From: Clostridiales bacterium
Lineage (GTDB): Bacteria > Bacillota > Sulfobacillia > RBS10-35
Direction: 5' to 3'
NCBI GenBank assembly: GCA_018729555.1
Contig: JAHHQG010000026.1
Location: 62,001-126,000 of the forward strand
DNA: 64,000 nucleotides
Position 1 is the first letter of the stretch. Each line of letters starts with the position of its first letter. The position numbers and the translations under genes are program-made. The notes below the pieces were generated by a model. The model saw nothing but the letters and a program-made list of their open reading frames with translations, had not been told where the DNA came from and ran no database searches. This document shows positions 17,442 to 35,581 of the stretch, one piece after another.

Positions 17442-17975
17442 TGGTATGTCATCCACACCTACGCCGGGTACGAGAACAAGGTGAAGGCCAATCTCGAAAA
17501 GCGGGTCCAGTCCATGGGGATGGAGGACAAGATCTTCAGCGTCGTCGTTCCCACGGAAGAGCAGATCGAGGTGAAGGACGGCAAGCGCCGCCTGGTCCAG
17601 CGCAAGATCTATCCCGGCTACGTCATGGTGGAGATGATCCTCACCGACGAATCCTGGTATGTGGTGCGCAACACCCCCGGGGTGACGGGGTTTGTGGGAG
17701 CCGGGACCCGGCCCACCCCCCTTTCCCAGGACGAGATCCGCCAGATCCTGGAGCAGATGGGCCTTCTGGCGACAGAAAAGCCCAAGACCCGGCCCAAGGC
17801 CCGCATCGACCTGGAAGTGGGTCAGAACGTCCGGGTGAAAGGCGGTCCCTTCGACGGCTTCATCGGCGTGGTGGATGCCATCGATGCGGAGCGGGGCAAG
17901 CTGCGGGTGCTGGTGTCCATGTTCGGGCGGGAGACGCCCCTGGAGCTGGAATTCACCCAGGTGGAGAAGCTCTAG
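17442..17975 (+). pseudogene. nusG: Native NusG, start codon lost at chimeric junction
   Basis: The native protein is readable from [21 protein letters not shown] to FTQVEKL: the NGN domain, then a KOW domain ([21 protein letters not shown]). Only the first few residues and the ribosome site are missing, because the upstream bases belong to the inverted Thermus-type secE fragment. An accidental in-frame start at 17388 would add 18 meaningless residues. It is followed directly by native rplK. In the real genome this gene is presumably intact. Confidence 0.85.
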
Positions 17976-18003
17976 GCCTTAACGCGCAAGAGGAGGCACG
18001 ACC

Positions 18004-18438
18004 TTGGCGAAGAAAGTGGTGGCGCAGATCAAGCTGCAGATCCCTGCCGGCAAGGCGACGCCGGCGCCGCCGGTGGGTCCGGCCCTGGGTCAGCACGGGG
18101 TGAACATTCCCCAGTTCACCAAAGAGTTCAACGAGCGGACCCGGGATCAGGAAGGCCTCATCATCCCGGTGGTCATCACTGTGTACAGCGACCGCTCCTT
18201 CGATTTCATCACCAAGACACCGCCGGCCTCCGTTCTTTTGCGGCGGGCGGCGGGCTTGGAGAAGGGGTCGGGGGTGCCCAACCGGCAGAAGGTGGGGCGG
18301 ATCCGGCGGGAGCAACTGCGGGAGATCGCCCGCCTGAAGATGCCCGATCTCAACGCCACCGACGAGGAGGCAGCCATGCGGATGGTGGAGGGGACGGCCC
18401 GCAGCATGGGGATCGAGATTGTGGAGGAGGGATCCTGA
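18004..18438 (+). CDS. rplK: Ribosomal protein L11 (native)
   Basis: 144 residues. It binds the GTPase-associated centre of 23S rRNA (helices 43/44) and contacts EF-G and RelA. The N-terminal [19 protein letters not shown] and the C-terminal RNA-binding domain are complete. The TTG start is preceded by AGAGGAGG. It lies between nusG and rplA, and its stop overlaps the rplA start (TGATG). Confidence 0.95.
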   Translation: MAKKVVAQIKLQIPAGKATPAPPVGPALGQHGVNIPQFTKEFNERTRDQEGLIIPVVITVYSDRSFDFITKTPPASVLLRRAAGLEKGSGVPNRQKVGRIRREQLREIARLKMPDLNATDEEAAMRMVEGTARSMGIEIVEEGS

Positions 18439-19133
18439 TGCCCCGGCGGGGGAAACGATATCTGGCGGCGCTGGAGGGCCTTCCCGATACGCCCTTTGAA
18501 GATGTGCGGGCAGCCCTGGCAGCCGTGAAGGAACGGGCCACGGCCCGCTTTGACGAGACCATCGAGGTGGCGGTGCGCCTGGGGGTGGATGTGCGCCACG
18601 CCGATCAGCAGGTGCGCTCGTCCGTCACCCTGCCCCACGGGACCGGCAAGCCGGTTCGGGTCCTGGTCTTCGCCAAGGGAGAAAAGGCCAAGGAAGCGGA
18701 AGCAGCCGGGGCCGACATCGTGGGGGACGAGGACCTCATCGCCAAGATCCAGGGGGGGTTCCTGGACTTCGATGTGGCCATTGCGACGCCCGACATGATG
18801 GGGGCGGTGGGACGCCTGGGGCGGATCCTGGGGCCCCGGGGGCTCATGCCCAACCCCAAGTCGGGGACTGTCACCCAGGATGTGGCGGAGGCCGTGAGGG
18901 AGTTTAAGCGGGGCCGCATCGAGTTCCGCACCGACCGGGCGGGGATCGTCCATGCCCCCATCGGGAAGGCCTCCTTCACGGTGGAGCAGCTGGAGGAGAA
19001 CCTCAAGGCCCTCATCGAGGCCATCATCCGGGCCAAACCGGCGGCGGCCAGGGGCCAGTACATCCGCTCCGTCACCGTGTCCAGCACCATGGGCCCCGGG
19101 GTGGCTATCGCGCCCCACCGCCTGACGGCCTAG
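18438..19133 (+). CDS. rplA: Ribosomal protein L1 (native)
   Basis: 231 residues, full length. Domain I/II signatures include [21 protein letters not shown] and [17 protein letters not shown], and the end is [14 protein letters not shown]. It forms the mobile L1 stalk that helps deacylated tRNA leave the E site. In other bacteria it also represses its own operon by binding a leader that mimics the rRNA. It is translationally coupled to rplK. A separate promoter follows for rplJL. Confidence 0.95.
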   Translation: MPRRGKRYLAALEGLPDTPFEDVRAALAAVKERATARFDETIEVAVRLGVDVRHADQQVRSSVTLPHGTGKPVRVLVFAKGEKAKEAEAAGADIVGDEDLIAKIQGGFLDFDVAIATPDMMGAVGRLGRILGPRGLMPNPKSGTVTQDVAEAVREFKRGRIEFRTDRAGIVHAPIGKASFTVEQLEENLKALIEAIIRAKPAAARGQYIRSVTVSSTMGPGVAIAPHRLTA

Positions 19134-19140
19134 AAAAGGG

Positions 19141-19170
19141 TTGCCAGGCGAAAGGGGCCTCCGCTAAACT
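19141..19170 (+). promoter_or_regulatory. Promoter of rplJL
   Basis: TTGCCA (19141-19146), an 18-base spacer and TAAACT (19165-19170), immediately after the rplA stop. Transcription would start just before the L10 leader. Confidence 0.55.
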
Positions 19171-19187
19171 ACAACCGAGTCGTTCAC

Positions 19188-19298
19188 GGACCGGAGACAG
19201 CCGGTGCCGCAAGGCGTAATGCCCCGGAAGGGGAGCCGGCCGAGGTCGAGAAGGCGCTTCAGCTTTCTTGTGCCTCCCGTGTCCTGGAGGCCTTTTTT
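19188..19298 (+). promoter_or_regulatory. Ribosomal protein L10 leader with attenuator
   Basis: ACCGGAGACAGCCGGTGCCG, then AAGGCGTAATGCC, then GGAGCCGGCCGAGG are the conserved pieces of the L10 leader found upstream of rplJ in Bacillota. The L10(L12)4 complex binds this RNA in place of its rRNA site. A terminator at its 3' end (19272-19298) means excess L10-L12 would stop transcription before rplJ. Confidence 0.85.
19272..19298 (+). terminator. Attenuator terminator of the L10 leader
   Basis: GCCTCC (19272-19277) pairs with GGAGGC (19286-19291) and is followed by CTTTTTTAT. It lies 30 bases upstream of the rplJ start. Confidence 0.7.
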
Positions 19299-19327
19299 AT
19301 GGGCAGGCCAGGAAAGGAGGTCGACGA

Positions 19328-19858
19328 GTGTCGCGGAACCTGGAGAAAAAGAAAGAGCTGGTGGCCCGCCTTAGCCAGGACTTGCAAAAGGCCGCCTCCG
19401 TCATCCTCACCGATTTTCGCGGTCTGACGGTGGAAAAGGACGTCCTCCTCCGGCGAAAGGCCCGGGAGCAAAAGGTCCACTACAAGGTGGTCAAGAATAC
19501 CCTTTTGAAGCGGGCCGCCGAGGAAGCCGGCATCCATGGCCTGGATCCCTACCTGGAAGGGCCTACGGCCATCGCCTATTCCTTTGAGGACCCCGTGGCC
19601 ACGGCGCGGGTGATCCACGAGTTCGCGGAAGAGGAAAAGGTCCTCACCATCAAGGCAGGCGTGGTGGAAGGCCGTCTCATCACGGCCGACGCCGTGGAAG
19701 GGCTGGCCAAACTGCCCCCCCGGCCGGTGCTCCTGGCCCAGCTGGCCGGTGCCTTCCAGGCGCCCTTGCAGCAGGTGGCCGGTATGCTGGCGGCGCCGTT
19801 GCGGAGCTTCCTCTACGGCCTAAAGGCCCTGGAAGAGAAGAAAGCCCAGGCGGGTTAA
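19328..19858 (+). CDS. rplJ: Ribosomal protein L10
   Basis: 176 residues. The globular rRNA-binding domain ([48 protein letters not shown]) is followed by a C-terminal helix, ending [10 protein letters not shown], that carries L7/L12 dimers. It is the base of the ribosomal stalk. The GTG at 19328 has AAGGAGGT 6 bases upstream, which decides against earlier in-frame codons inside the leader. Regulated by the L10 leader. Confidence 0.93.
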   Translation: MSRNLEKKKELVARLSQDLQKAASVILTDFRGLTVEKDVLLRRKAREQKVHYKVVKNTLLKRAAEEAGIHGLDPYLEGPTAIAYSFEDPVATARVIHEFAEEEKVLTIKAGVVEGRLITADAVEGLAKLPPRPVLLAQLAGAFQAPLQQVAGMLAAPLRSFLYGLKALEEKKAQAG

Positions 19859-19880
19859 CTCGAAAAGGAGGTCGGACAGG

Positions 19881-20282
19881 ATGGCAACGGAAGTCACGGG
19901 GAAGGTCAAAGAGATTCTGGACCTTTTGGACACCCTCAATGTACTGGAGCTTTCCCAGCTGGTGAAGGCCTTTGAAGAAAAGTACGGGGTGTCGGCGGCG
20001 GTGCCGGTGGCGGCGGCGCCGGTGGCCGCAGCCCCTGGAGCGGCGCCGGCAGCGGCGGCTGCGGAGGAGCAGACGGAGTTCGACGTCATCCTCACCAGCG
20101 CGGGCGACAAGAAGATCCAGGTTATCAAGGTGGTGCGGGAGCTCACCGGCCTGGGCCTGAAGGAAGCCAAGGACCTGGTGGATGGTGCCCCCAAGCCTGT
20201 GAAGGAGAAAGTCTCCAAGGAAGAGGCGGAGCAGATCAAGGCGAAGCTGGTGGAAGCCGGCGCCACCGTCGAGATCAAGTAA
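19881..20282 (+). CDS. rplL: Ribosomal protein L7/L12
   Basis: 133 residues. The N-terminal dimerisation domain (residues 1-35) is joined by a flexible alanine/proline hinge (about 40-65, repeats of VAAAP) to the C-terminal domain [20 protein letters not shown] ... [12 protein letters not shown], which recruits translation GTPases. The hinge is somewhat longer than usual, explaining the length. AAAAGGAGGT precedes the ATG. It is co-transcribed with rplJ. Confidence 0.96.
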   Translation: MATEVTGKVKEILDLLDTLNVLELSQLVKAFEEKYGVSAAVPVAAAPVAAAPGAAPAAAAAEEQTEFDVILTSAGDKKIQVIKVVRELTGLGLKEAKDLVDGAPKPVKEKVSKEEAEQIKAKLVEAGATVEIK

Positions 20283-20299
20283 CGGCGCGTCTGTGGGGG

Positions 20300-20343
20300 A
20301 GCCTCCTGCCGGCCCGGCCGGACTTGCCGGGCCGGTGGAGGCT
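20300..20343 (+). terminator. Strong hairpin between rplL and rpoB
   Basis: An inner stem CCGGCCCGGC/GCCGGGCCGG is enclosed by AGCCTCC/GGAGGCT. The following sequence is only moderately U-rich (TCCTTTG), so it may be a partial terminator or an RNA-processing site that reduces rpoBC relative to rplJL. Confidence 0.55.
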
Positions 20344-20347
20344 TCCT

Positions 20348-20377
20348 TTGACATTCTCTTGCGTCCCATGCTATGAT
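20348..20377 (+). promoter_or_regulatory. Promoter of rpoBC
   Basis: TTGACA (20348-20353), an 18-base spacer and TATGAT (20372-20377). It follows the rplL hairpin directly, so rpoBC can be expressed separately from the stalk proteins. Confidence 0.7.
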
Positions 20378-20436
20378 ACATACTTGCCGTTATAGTAGGC
20401 ACCGGGGTGAATCCCGGGCACGAGGAGCGTGAGGCA

Positions 20437-23994
<3,558 letters not shown>

Positions 23995-24000
23995 CATCCC

Positions 24001-27612
<3,612 letters not shown>

Positions 27613-27632
27613 CGGCACCTGGAGTGAAGGTC

Positions 27633-27665
27633 AAAAGAGCCGGGGTTCCATCCCGGCTCTTTTTG
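27633..27665 (+). terminator. Terminator of the rpoBC operon
   Basis: AAAAGAGCCGGG pairs with CCCGGCTCTTTT across a short loop, and a U-rich tail follows. A classic strong intrinsic terminator. Confidence 0.9.
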
Positions 27666-27768
27666 TTTTCCTTCGGGGAGAAGTACAAGCGCAAGGCTTG
27701 GCATAGGAAAGGGACCAGAGGATACGAAAGAAGGCTCGGGAAGGGATGGGCTGGAAGGGAGCGACGTC

Positions 27769-27940
27769 ATGGACGTGGGAAAGGGCGATGAGGAGCTGGC
27801 TTATCTTTCGGTGGTGGAACTGGCCCGGCGCTTTTGCGGAGCGGATTGCGGAGACAGATCCAACCCTTAACGCCGTTGCCCACGGGGCGGCGGAGGAGGT
27901 CCTCCAGGGAGGAACCTTTGCATCTTTGGCGAAGGACTGA
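27769..27940 (+). pseudogene. Remnant of an amidase-family gene N-terminus
   Basis: One frame from the ATG at 27769 reads ELAYLSVVELARRF and stops at 27870. The other frame reads AFAERIAETDPTLNAVAHGAAEEVL and stops at 27940. Joined, these look like the start of an amidase-signature enzyme (LSxxELARxx ... xxxERIxxxDPxLNAxV), with about a dozen residues and the frame lost between them. The catalytic Ser-Ser-Lys region is absent. I see no other gene in 27666-28041. The interpretation rests on short similarity only. Confidence 0.4.
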
Positions 27941-28041
27941 CAGAAACGAGGTGACGCTGCCATGTTGGGGAGCAGCCGTTCACCGCCCCTCGCTTCCCCT
28001 CAGGCGACGCCAACACCGCCCAACCGGAGGAGGTGCAAGCT

Positions 28042-30087
<2,046 letters not shown>

Positions 30088-30123
30088 AACCTTTCCTTGC
30101 AAAGGAAAGGAAAGACGGATCCA

Positions 30124-30153
30124 GGAGGGAATGGCCCTGAGGCCATTCCCTCC
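30124..30153 (+). terminator. Perfect 13-bp hairpin after acs
   Basis: GGAGGGAATGGCC pairs perfectly with GGCCATTCCCTCC around a CTGA loop, 36 bases past the acs stop. No clear U run follows on either strand, so it may stabilise the mRNA end rather than terminate transcription. Confidence 0.45.
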
Positions 30154-30389
30154 CTGTGACAGCCACCACCGGGTTCTTCTTTTCCGCCAGCCGGGGGCCG
30201 CATCGGGGGTGGGAAAGGCAAAGCCCGGACTGCGCCAGTGACCCGACAGGAAAAGGGCTAGGGAAAGGCTTCAACGGGTAAAGCTCAACTTGGCAAAGGC
30301 GCCACCGTGTTCCCCTCCAGGCCGGAGATCCAGCGGATGCCCCACGCCTTGAGCTGGTCTACCCCATGTTCGGCAACGGCGGGTACCAT
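30154..30389 (-). pseudogene. Remnant of a thiamine-diphosphate enzyme (pyruvate-oxidase-like) N-terminus
   Basis: On the minus strand an ATG at 30389 begins MVPAVAEHGVDQLKAWGIRW and continues ISGLEGNTVAPLPS before a stop. This resembles the opening of pyruvate oxidase / acetolactate-synthase-type enzymes (xxLVDQLKAWGVxxIFGxPGxTxxPLL). Further along, a different frame reads GSLAQSGLCLSHPRCGPRLA and then EKKNPVVAVTG, like the later GxLGVCLxxxGPG...VPVLAITG segment. Several frameshifts and deletions separate the pieces. The rest of 30088-30467 holds only the hairpin and the str promoter. Confidence 0.4.
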
Positions 30390-30467
30390 CTTCGTTTTTC
30401 CTGGTGGTAGCATGGGAGAAACCCCACGGCTTTCATCTCCCGGGCCGCGTGCTTCCCCACGTCTTTA

Positions 30468-30496
30468 TTGACACGGTTTTGGGGCCGCTCTACAAT
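30468..30496 (+). promoter_or_regulatory. Promoter of the str operon (L7Ae-rpsL-rpsG-fusA)
   Basis: TTGACA (30468-30473), a 17-base spacer and TACAAT (30491-30496). The predicted start of transcription, about 7 bases after the -10, falls on the GTG start codon of the L7Ae gene at 30503. Confidence 0.75.
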
Positions 30497-30502
30497 GTAC
30501 CA

Positions 30503-30763
30503 GTGTCTTTGGGCTATCCGGACTTGAAGGGTCAGCGGGCTGTAGGCGTCCGTTCCGTCACCAAGGCGGTGTTGCGGGGCCAGGCAGTGCGGGTATACAT
30601 CGCCCGCGACGCTGACGAAGCCGTGGTGGCGGGTTTGCGGAAGCTGTGCCAAGAGAGGCAAATCCCCGTGGTGGAGGTCCCCACCATGGGGGAGTTGGGG
30701 AGAGCCTGCGGCATCGAGGTGGGAGCTTCGGCAGCAGCGGTGCTCCGGGAAGAAGACGCCTGA
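30503..30763 (+). CDS. L7Ae-family ribosomal / k-turn RNA-binding protein
   Basis: 86 residues of the L7Ae/L30e family (YbxF, RplGB), which bind kink-turn RNA. Recognisable are the VRSVTKAVLRGQAVRVYIARDAD opening, IPVVEVPTMGELGRACGIEVGASAAAVL and the final acidic residues. In Bacillota it typically precedes rpsL, as here. The GTG at 30503 gives MSLGYPDLKG, the family-like start, and has no ribosome-binding site. Because the promoter -10 ends 6 bases before it, the mRNA may be leaderless. Confidence 0.85.
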   Translation: MSLGYPDLKGQRAVGVRSVTKAVLRGQAVRVYIARDADEAVVAGLRKLCQERQIPVVEVPTMGELGRACGIEVGASAAAVLREEDA

Positions 30764-30781
30764 ACGAAGGAGGGAAAGGGT

Positions 30782-31159
30782 ATGCCTACCATCAATCAGC
30801 TGATCCGGAACGGGCGGAGGACGCTCAAGAAGAAGTCGAAAGCTCCGGCCCTCAGGGGGAATCCGCAGCTGCGGGGGGTCTGCCTGGTGGTGAAGACCAC
30901 CACGCCGAAGAAGCCCAACTCCGCTCTGCGGAAGGTGGCCCGGGTGCGCCTCTCCAATGGGCATGAGGTCACCGCCTATATCCCTGGGGAGGGCCACAAC
31001 CTGCAGGAGCACTCGGTGGTCCTGGTCCGGGGCGGGCGCGTCAAGGACCTGGTCGGGGTCCGCTACCACATCATCCGCGGGGCTCTGGATGCGGCCGGGG
31101 TGCAGAACAGGCGCCAGGGGCGGTCCAAGTACGGGACCAAGCGTCCCAAGGCGAAGTAG
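30782..31159 (+). CDS. rpsL: Ribosomal protein S12
   Basis: 125 residues. [19 protein letters not shown] opens the protein. [18 protein letters not shown] holds the decoding-site lysine of streptomycin-sensitive S12, and [20 protein letters not shown] the second resistance loop, which is also wild type. S12 checks codon-anticodon pairing in the A site. GAAGGAGGG precedes the ATG. First classic gene of the str operon. Confidence 0.97.
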   Translation: MPTINQLIRNGRRTLKKKSKAPALRGNPQLRGVCLVVKTTTPKKPNSALRKVARVRLSNGHEVTAYIPGEGHNLQEHSVVLVRGGRVKDLVGVRYHIIRGALDAAGVQNRRQGRSKYGTKRPKAK

Positions 31160-31173
31160 GGGGCTAAGGATCT

Positions 31174-31644
31174 ATGCCGAGACGAGGTCGGGTTCCGAGG
31201 AGACAGATCCCGCCGGATCGCCGCTACGGGAGCGAGCTGGCGGCCCGTATGATCAACAAGATCATGTGGGATGGCAAAAAGTCTCTGGCGGAAAAGATTT
31301 TCTACACCGCTTTGGAAGAAGCCGCGCGGAGGGCCGGCAAGCCTCCTCTGGAGCTGCTGGAGACGGCCGTGAGGAACGCTTCGCCCCTTCTGGAGGTGCG
31401 GCCGCGGCGCGTCGGCGGTGCCACCTACCAGGTACCCATGGAAGTGCGCCCCGAGCGGCGCCAGACCCTGGCCCTGCGCTGGATTGTGCAGGCGGCCCGG
31501 GAACGGAACGAGCGGACCATGATCGAGCGGCTCACCAACGAGCTTTTGGATGCCGCTAACAACACAGGGGGAGCGGTGCGGCGGAAGGAAGAGATGCACC
31601 GCGTGGCCGAAGCTAACCGGGCCTTTGCCCACTATCGCTGGTAA
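31174..31644 (+). CDS. rpsG: Ribosomal protein S7
   Basis: 156 residues, full length. [40 protein letters not shown] and the C-terminal [21 protein letters not shown] are typical. It nucleates assembly of the 30S head and lines the mRNA exit/E site. It is 14 bases after rpsL and 13 bases before fusA in the same operon. Confidence 0.97.
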   Translation: MPRRGRVPRRQIPPDRRYGSELAARMINKIMWDGKKSLAEKIFYTALEEAARRAGKPPLELLETAVRNASPLLEVRPRRVGGATYQVPMEVRPERRQTLALRWIVQAARERNERTMIERLTNELLDAANNTGGAVRRKEEMHRVAEANRAFAHYRW

Positions 31645-31657
31645 GGAGGGGAAAACC

Positions 31658-33754
31658 ATGGCACAGGATGCTGCCAAGGCGGGGCTGACGGCCCAGAGGA
31701 CGGTACCTCTGGAGCGCTACCGCAACATCGGGATCTCGGCCCACATCGACGCCGGGAAGACCACCACCACGGAGCGCATCCTGTTCTACACCGGCCGCAT
31801 CCACAAGATCGGCGAGGTGCATGAGGGTGCCGCCACCATGGACTGGATGGCCCAGGAGCAGGAGCGAGGGATCACCATTACCTCGGCGGCCACCACCGCC
31901 TTTTGGAGGGACCATCGCATCAACATCATCGACACGCCCGGGCACGTGGACTTCACCGTGGAGGTGGAGCGGTCCCTGCGGGTGCTGGATGGCGTCATCG
32001 CCATCTTCTCCGCCAAGGAAGGGGTGGAGCCCCAGTCGGAGACCGTCTGGCGCCAGGCGGACCGGTACCATGTGCCCCGGCTGGCCTACGTCAACAAGAT
32101 GGACATCATCGGGGCCGATTTCTTCGCGGTGGTCCGGCAGATCAAGGAGCGCCTCAACGCCAACCCGGTGCCGATCCAGATCCCCATCGGGGCGGAAGAC
32201 CAGTTCCGGGGAATGGTGGACCTGGTGGCCCGGAAGGCCATCATCTACACCGATGATCTGGGGACCCAGCTGCAGGAAGCGGAGATCCCCGCCGAGCTGG
32301 AAGATCTGGTGGACGAGTACCGGGAAAAGATGATCGAGGCGGCGGCCGAGCAGGATGACGAGCTGATGGAGAAATACCTGGAGGAAGGCACCCTTTCCGT
32401 GGAAGAGATCCGCCGGGGTCTCCGGAAAGGCACCATCGCCATGAAGCTGGTGCCGGTCCTCTGCGGATCCTCCTACCGCAACAAAGGGGTCCAGCCCCTC
32501 CTGGATGCGGTGATCTACTACCTGCCGTCGCCCCTGGATATCCCGGCGGTGCAGGGGACCCACCCCGATACAGGGGAGCCCCTGGAGCGGAAGGTCTCCG
32601 ATGAAGAGCCCTTCTCGGCCTTGGCCTTCAAGATCATGACGGATCCCTACGTGGGGAAGCTCACCTTCTTCCGGGTGTATTCGGGGGTACTGAAGGCCGG
32701 GTCCTACGTGTACAACGCCAACAAGCAGAAGCGGGAGCGCATCGGCCGCATCGTGTTGATGCACGCCAACCACCGCGAGGATGTGTCGGAGGTGGCCACG
32801 GGGGATATTGCCGCCGCCGTGGGCCTCAAGTTCACCACCACCGGCGACACCCTTTGCGATGAGCAGCATCCCATCCTGCTGGAAGCCATGGATTTCCCCG
32901 AACCGGTCATCGATGTGGCTATCGAGCCCAAGACCAAGGCCGATATGGACAAGATGGGGGAAGCCCTGGCCAAGCTGGCGGAAGAGGATCCCACCTTCCG
33001 CATGCGGACCGATCCCGAGACGGGCCAGACCATCATCGCGGGGATGGGGGAACTCCACCTGGAAGTCATCGTGGATCGGCTCCTCCGGGAGTTCAAAGTG
33101 CAGGCCAATGTCGGGAAGCCCCAGGTGGCCTACAAGGAGACCATCCGCCGCAAGGCTCAGGGCGAGGGCCGCTACATCCGGCAGACGGGTGGCCACGGCC
33201 AATACGGCCACTGCTGGCTGGAAGTGGAGCCCCTCGAGCAGGGCAAGGGCTTTGAGTTTGTAAACAAGATCGTCGGCGGCGTCATCCCGAAGCAGTTCAT
33301 CCCTGCCGTGGAGGCCGGGGTGAGGGAAGCCATGGAGAGCGGCGTCGTGGCCGGTTATCCCGTCATCGACGTGCGGGTCACCCTCTACGACGGCTCCTAC
33401 CATGAGGTGGACTCTTCGGAGATGGCCTTCAAGATCGCCGGGTCCATGGCCTTCAAGGCGGCGGTCCAGAAGGCCGATCCGGTGATCCTGGAACCGTACA
33501 TGAAGGTGGAAGTGGTGGTGCCCGAGGAGTACATGGGCGACGTCATCGGCGACCTCAACGCCCGGCGGGGCCGCATCGAGGGCATGGAGCACCGCCAGGG
33601 ATCGGCCGTCATCCGGGCGGTGGTGCCCCTGGCCGAGATGTTCGGGTACGCCACGGACCTTCGCTCCAAGACCCAAGGGCGGGGGACCTACACCATGCAG
33701 CCCAGCCACTACGAGGAAGTGCCGCCCAATATCGCAGGGAAGCGGCGATCTTGA
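31658..33754 (+). CDS. fusA: Elongation factor G (last residues replaced at a junction)
   Basis: 698 residues as read. The G domain contains [19 protein letters not shown] (P loop), [20 protein letters not shown] and [11 protein letters not shown]; domains II-V follow, with [20 protein letters not shown] and [20 protein letters not shown]. It drives ribosome translocation. TAAGGAGGGGA precedes the ATG at 31658. The protein is native through YEEVPPNIA. The final GKRRS and the stop come from the inverted foreign EF-G sequence that begins at about 33736, so the true last 5-10 residues and tuf are missing. Confidence 0.92.
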   Translation: MAQDAAKAGLTAQRTVPLERYRNIGISAHIDAGKTTTTERILFYTGRIHKIGEVHEGAATMDWMAQEQERGITITSAATTAFWRDHRINIIDTPGHVDFTVEVERSLRVLDGVIAIFSAKEGVEPQSETVWRQADRYHVPRLAYVNKMDIIGADFFAVVRQIKERLNANPVPIQIPIGAEDQFRGMVDLVARKAIIYTDDLGTQLQEAEIPAELEDLVDEYREKMIEAAAEQDDELMEKYLEEGTLSVEEIRRGLRKGTIAMKLVPVLCGSSYRNKGVQPLLDAVIYYLPSPLDIPAVQGTHPDTGEPLERKVSDEEPFSALAFKIMTDPYVGKLTFFRVYSGVLKAGSYVYNANKQKRERIGRIVLMHANHREDVSEVATGDIAAAVGLKFTTTGDTLCDEQHPILLEAMDFPEPVIDVAIEPKTKADMDKMGEALAKLAEEDPTFRMRTDPETGQTIIAGMGELHLEVIVDRLLREFKVQANVGKPQVAYKETIRRKAQGEGRYIRQTGGHGQYGHCWLEVEPLEQGKGFEFVNKIVGGVIPKQFIPAVEAGVREAMESGVVAGYPVIDVRVTLYDGSYHEVDSSEMAFKIAGSMAFKAAVQKADPVILEPYMKVEVVVPEEYMGDVIGDLNARRGRIEGMEHRQGSAVIRAVVPLAEMFGYATDLRSKTQGRGTYTMQPSHYEEVPPNIAGKRRS

Positions 33755-35231
33755 AGGCCATCTCCGAAGAGTCCACTTCGTGGTAGCTCCCGTCGAAGAG
33801 GACGGCCTTCACATCCGTGAGGGGATAGCCGGCGAGTACGCCGTTTTGGAGCGCCTCCCGCAGGCCCGCTTCGACGGCGGGGATGTATTCCTTGGGAATT
33901 ACGCCGCCGACGATGCGATTTTCGAAGACGAAGCCCTCTCCCCGTTCCAAGGGGAAGAACTCGATCCAGACGTGACCGTACTGCCCGCGGCCACCCGTCT
34001 GGCGGATGTACTTTCCTTCCGCCTTGACCGGTACGGTAAACGTCTCCCGGTAGGCGACCTGCGGCGCCCCTACGTTGGCCTCCACCTTGAACTCGCGCCT
34101 CATGCGGTCGACAAGGACGTCCAGGTGGAGCTCGCCCATGCCGGCGATGATCGTCTGGCCCGTCTCCTGGTCCGTCCACGTGCGAAAGGTCGGATCTTCC
34201 TCCGAGAGCCGCTGGAGCGCGAGGGCGAGTTTGTCTTGGTCCGCCTTGGACTTAGGTTCGATGGCCACGCTGATCACCGGTTCGGGGAAGGTCATCGCCT
34301 CGAGGACGATGGGCGCCTTCTCGTCGCACAAGGTATCGCCGGTCATCGTGTCCTTGAGGCCGACGACGGCCACGATCTCCCCCGCCGGCACCTCGTCGAC
34401 TTCCTCGCGGTGGTTGGCGTGCATCCGAAGAATTCGGCCGATGCGCTCCCGGTGGCCCTTGCGTGGGTTGAGCAGGTAGGTCCCGCTTCGGAGGACCCCG
34501 GAGTAAATCCGGAGGTACGTGAGCCTACCGATGTACGGGTCGCTCATGATCTTAAAGGCGAGGGCCGCCAGAGGTTCGTCGTCCGAAGCGCGCCGTTCGA
34601 GGGGTTCTCCCGTATCCGGGTCGGTGCCCTTTACCGGGGGATGTCCACCGGCGAGGGAAGGTAGTCGACGACGGCGTCCATGAGGAACTGCACGCCCTTG
34701 TTTCGGTAGCTCGAACCCGCCAGCACGGGAACGATCTTGAAGTCGAGCGTTCCGCGGCGAAGCGCCCGGCGGATCTCCTCGGGCGTAATCTCCTCGCCCT
34801 CGAGGTACTTCTCCATGAGGGCGTCGTCGAGCTCCGCCGCCGCCTCGAGGAGGTGCGTGCGCCAGCGTTCGGCAACCTCGCGGTACTCCTCGGGAATCGA
34901 CTGCGCTTCCGTGCGCGTGCCGAGATCGTCCAGGTAAAAGTAGGCCTGCATGGTCACGAGGTCGATGAGCCCGCGAAACTCCGACTCCGCGCCGATCGGC
35001 ACCTGGATCGGTACAGGGTGGGCTCCGAGCCGCTTCCGGATCTCCTCGACGACGGCGAAGAAATCCGCGCCGACGATGTCCATCTTGTTTACGTAGGCGA
35101 GCCGCGGCACGTGGTACTTGTCGGCCTGCCGCCAAACGGTCTCCGACTGCGGCTCAACCCCTTCCTTGGCGCTGAAGATCGCTATCGCCCCGTCGAGCAC
35201 GCGAAGGGAGCGCTCCACCTCGACCGTGAAG
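33736..35231 (-). pseudogene. fusA: Inverted internal fragment of a second, different fusA
   Basis: The minus strand encodes EF-G from [20 protein letters not shown] to [11 protein letters not shown], roughly residues 97-600, with neither end. It differs from the native EF-G at many positions (for example [20 protein letters not shown] against [20 protein letters not shown]) and has a different codon style. Near 34634-34640 a C run is one base short, so [10 protein letters not shown] shifts frame before [15 protein letters not shown]. The fragment stands exactly where tuf is expected, and both junctions are abrupt. Probably a chimeric join with sequence from another Bacillota-like organism. 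Confidence 0.85.
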
Positions 35232-35243
35232 GGAGGTGGAAGG

Positions 35244-35552
35244 ATGGCCAGACAGAGGATCCGCATCCGTCTGCGCGCCTACGACCACGGCGTCCTGGAC
35301 CAGTCCGCCAGCCGCATTGTGGAGACGGTGCGCCGGACCGGTGCCCAGGTGGTGGGCCCTGTTCCCCTCCCGACGGACCGCACCTTGTTCACCGTCTTGA
35401 CGGCGCCCAACGGGGAGAAGGACCACCGGGAGCAGTTCGAGCTGCGCACCCACAAGCGGCTCATCGACATCCTGGACCCCACGCCGCAGACGGTGGATGC
35501 CCTAAGCCGGCTGGAAGTGCCGGCCGGCGTGGACATCGAAATCAAGCTTTGA
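35244..35552 (+). CDS. rpsJ: Ribosomal protein S10
   Basis: 102 residues, complete: [56 protein letters not shown]. It is part of the 30S head and also the NusE partner of NusB/NusG in antitermination. GGGAGGTGGA lies just before the ATG and begins right after the foreign block, so the native tuf-rpsJ spacer is lost. First gene of the S10 operon. Confidence 0.95.
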   Translation: MARQRIRIRLRAYDHGVLDQSASRIVETVRRTGAQVVGPVPLPTDRTLFTVLTAPNGEKDHREQFELRTHKRLIDILDPTPQTVDALSRLEVPAGVDIEIKL

Positions 35553-35581
35553 GGGCGACCTCGCGAAGGAAGGACGACATC

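Noticed and set aside
17388-17975. A full-length native NusG starting at ATG 17388
   Set aside because: Codons 17388-17441 are the reverse complement of the foreign secE fragment; the native protein is recognisable only from the tryptophan at 17442.
19991-20065. Alanine-coding repeat in rplL as a microsatellite
   Set aside because: It is the normal flexible hinge of L7/L12, rich in Ala and Pro.
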